DNA of 6,377 nucleotides, from positions 1 to 6,377 of the forward strand of contig JAIVFU010000257.1 of the NCBI GenBank assembly GCA_020829485.1, in the 5' to 3' direction. Every line of letters begins with the position of its first letter. The stretch's first letter is position 1. The notes under the pieces were generated by a model that saw nothing but the letters and a program-made list of their open reading frames with translations, made no database searches and was not told the origin of the DNA. Origin of the DNA: Nostoc sp. CHAB 5834. Lineage in GTDB: Bacteria > Cyanobacteriota > Cyanobacteriia > Cyanobacteriales > Nostocaceae. The translations under genes were made by a program, and so were the position numbers. Shown here piece by piece: positions 5,641-6,377 of the stretch.

Positions 5641-5733
5641 CAAACTCGAATTACTGCAAGCAGAAAGTCAAATTCAGCAACTCATAGAGCAAGACCACTT
5701 GAATACTGCTCAAAAAGTTACTGATACCGAACT

Positions 5734-5741
5734 GCGATCGC
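5734..5741. repeat. HIP1 octamer GCGATCGC
   Basis: Third exact HIP1 copy, inside the second frame of the broken coiled-coil gene, where it encodes part of LRSQL. Confidence 0.9.
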
Positions 5742-6377
5742 AACTGGATGTAGAAATCGAATTACTCAATAACGATATTGCTGCTAAGTCTTCCGAGTTA
5801 CAAACCCTAACTGAACAGCTATCAAGTTTGTCTGATTATGCAAATTTTCCCCTTGATGCCTACCAGCAAATACGAGAAGAGTTATCCCAGGCAGAACGAG
5901 AACTACCAAAAGAGTCTGACTCCATCACCAAACGCGCCTTGAACTGGCTTAATGCTACTACCGATCAACGAATTTTTCGCCGCTTGGCTTTGCGAATCAA
6001 CGCAGCTGTGTTAAACACCTTGGCGACAGGGCATCCTTTTCAGACCCCCCTTGACCACCCTAGTTTAACCATAGCCCAGGCTTCTGTTAACCAAAAACTA
6101 GATTTCTCACAACAATGGCAGAATCTTCACCAAAAAGTCACTGAAATTCAAACCCAACTAACAGCTTTAAATAAGAAAAGAGAGCTAAAACAAGCAGAAC
6201 ATCAACAAATTCAGAAACAAATCGATAGTTACCCACAAGGGGATTTCTATAATCTTTTTTACCGCGACCACCACCAATTACAGCTAGAACTGTTTCAACG
6301 TGCCTGGGCGTTTCTGTTGCAAGAAGTTCTCCGACGCAAGGAGAGCGTTATGAGGGCTTTAGAAACTTACGGCAGCG

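Larger units (their letters stand above)
5493..6377 (+). pseudogene. Frameshifted coiled-coil-rich gene, open at the right edge
   Basis: The ATG at 5493 opens a frame with protein-like sequence (LTQIVQAWLGYIRLEELTQ, DIYSKVLDKGVQLV) up to about 5630. It then degenerates and stops at 5685-5687. From about 5615 another frame (-1 relative to the first) is open without a stop to the window end, some 250 codons. It begins with coiled-coil-like QQAKLELLQAESQIQQLIEQ and continues with LSQAERELPKESD, a non-coil block ALNWLNATTDQRIFRRLAL, a second coiled coil (LHQKVTEIQTQLTALNKKRE) and LELFQRAWAFLLQEVLRRKE. The second frame has no ATG or GTG near its beginning, so the two frames were most likely one gene broken by loss of one base near 5624-5640. 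A sequencing error would look the same. I do not recognise the family. The position directly after parAB suggests a plasmid-linked function, but this is inference only. Confidence 0.75.

Noticed and set aside
5601..5690. Programmed -1 ribosomal frameshift in the coiled-coil gene
   Set aside because: No X XXY YYZ slippery heptamer occurs in the zero frame between the -1 frame stop at 5612 and the zero-frame stop at 5687.

Overview
The window looks like cyanobacterial DNA, probably from a filamentous Nostocales-type organism and probably from a plasmid or a plasmid-derived region. The cyanobacterial call rests on three copies of the HIP1 octamer GCGATCGC (78-85, 5135-5142, 5734-5741) and on protein types common in cyanobacteria: a caspase-like multidomain protein, a small EHGWIEIG protein and a plasmid-type ParA/ParB pair. 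The plasmid call rests on the parAB operon and on the broken genes around it.

Left part, minus strand. Positions 1-294 hold only a possible 29-residue gene tail (3-92) and intergenic DNA. A two-gene operon follows, read right to left. A 133-aa protein that I recognise as the EACC1 type (effector-associated constant component 1, 1873-2274) comes first. After 15 bp comes a 520-aa caspase-like protease (295-1857) with an intact His/Cys dyad, an EF-hand-like calcium loop, a helical middle and a C-terminal receiver-like domain. EACC1 genes are known as partners of effectors in bacterial conflict (immunity or programmed cell death) systems, so this pair is best read as a compact conflict module. 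Its upstream region (2275-2535) has three TAGTTA hexamers in alternating orientation, exactly 21 bp apart.

Middle part, minus strand. A 75-aa conserved-looking protein of unknown function (2536-2763) follows a 5'-truncated superfamily 1 helicase remnant (2780-3304). The remnant keeps only the C-terminal motifs; its ATP-binding half is gone, which marks a rearrangement point next to the partition locus.

Right part, plus strand. parA (3450-4205) and parB (4202-5404) overlap by four bases and form a partition operon. ParA lacks the usual signature lysine of its deviant Walker A motif. The most striking feature of the window lies inside parB: six units of exactly 45 bp (15 codons) at 4697-4966. 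Each is centred on a 14-20 bp palindrome with core CAATAACGTTATTG, although copy 2 has lost the core. The palindromes are conserved while the acidic spacers between them have diverged, which suggests selection on the DNA itself. A centromere (parS) array carried inside the gene for its own binding protein is the leading hypothesis. After parB, a coiled-coil-rich gene (5493 to the window end) is broken by an apparent one-base frameshift inside or beside a short palindrome and runs out of the window.
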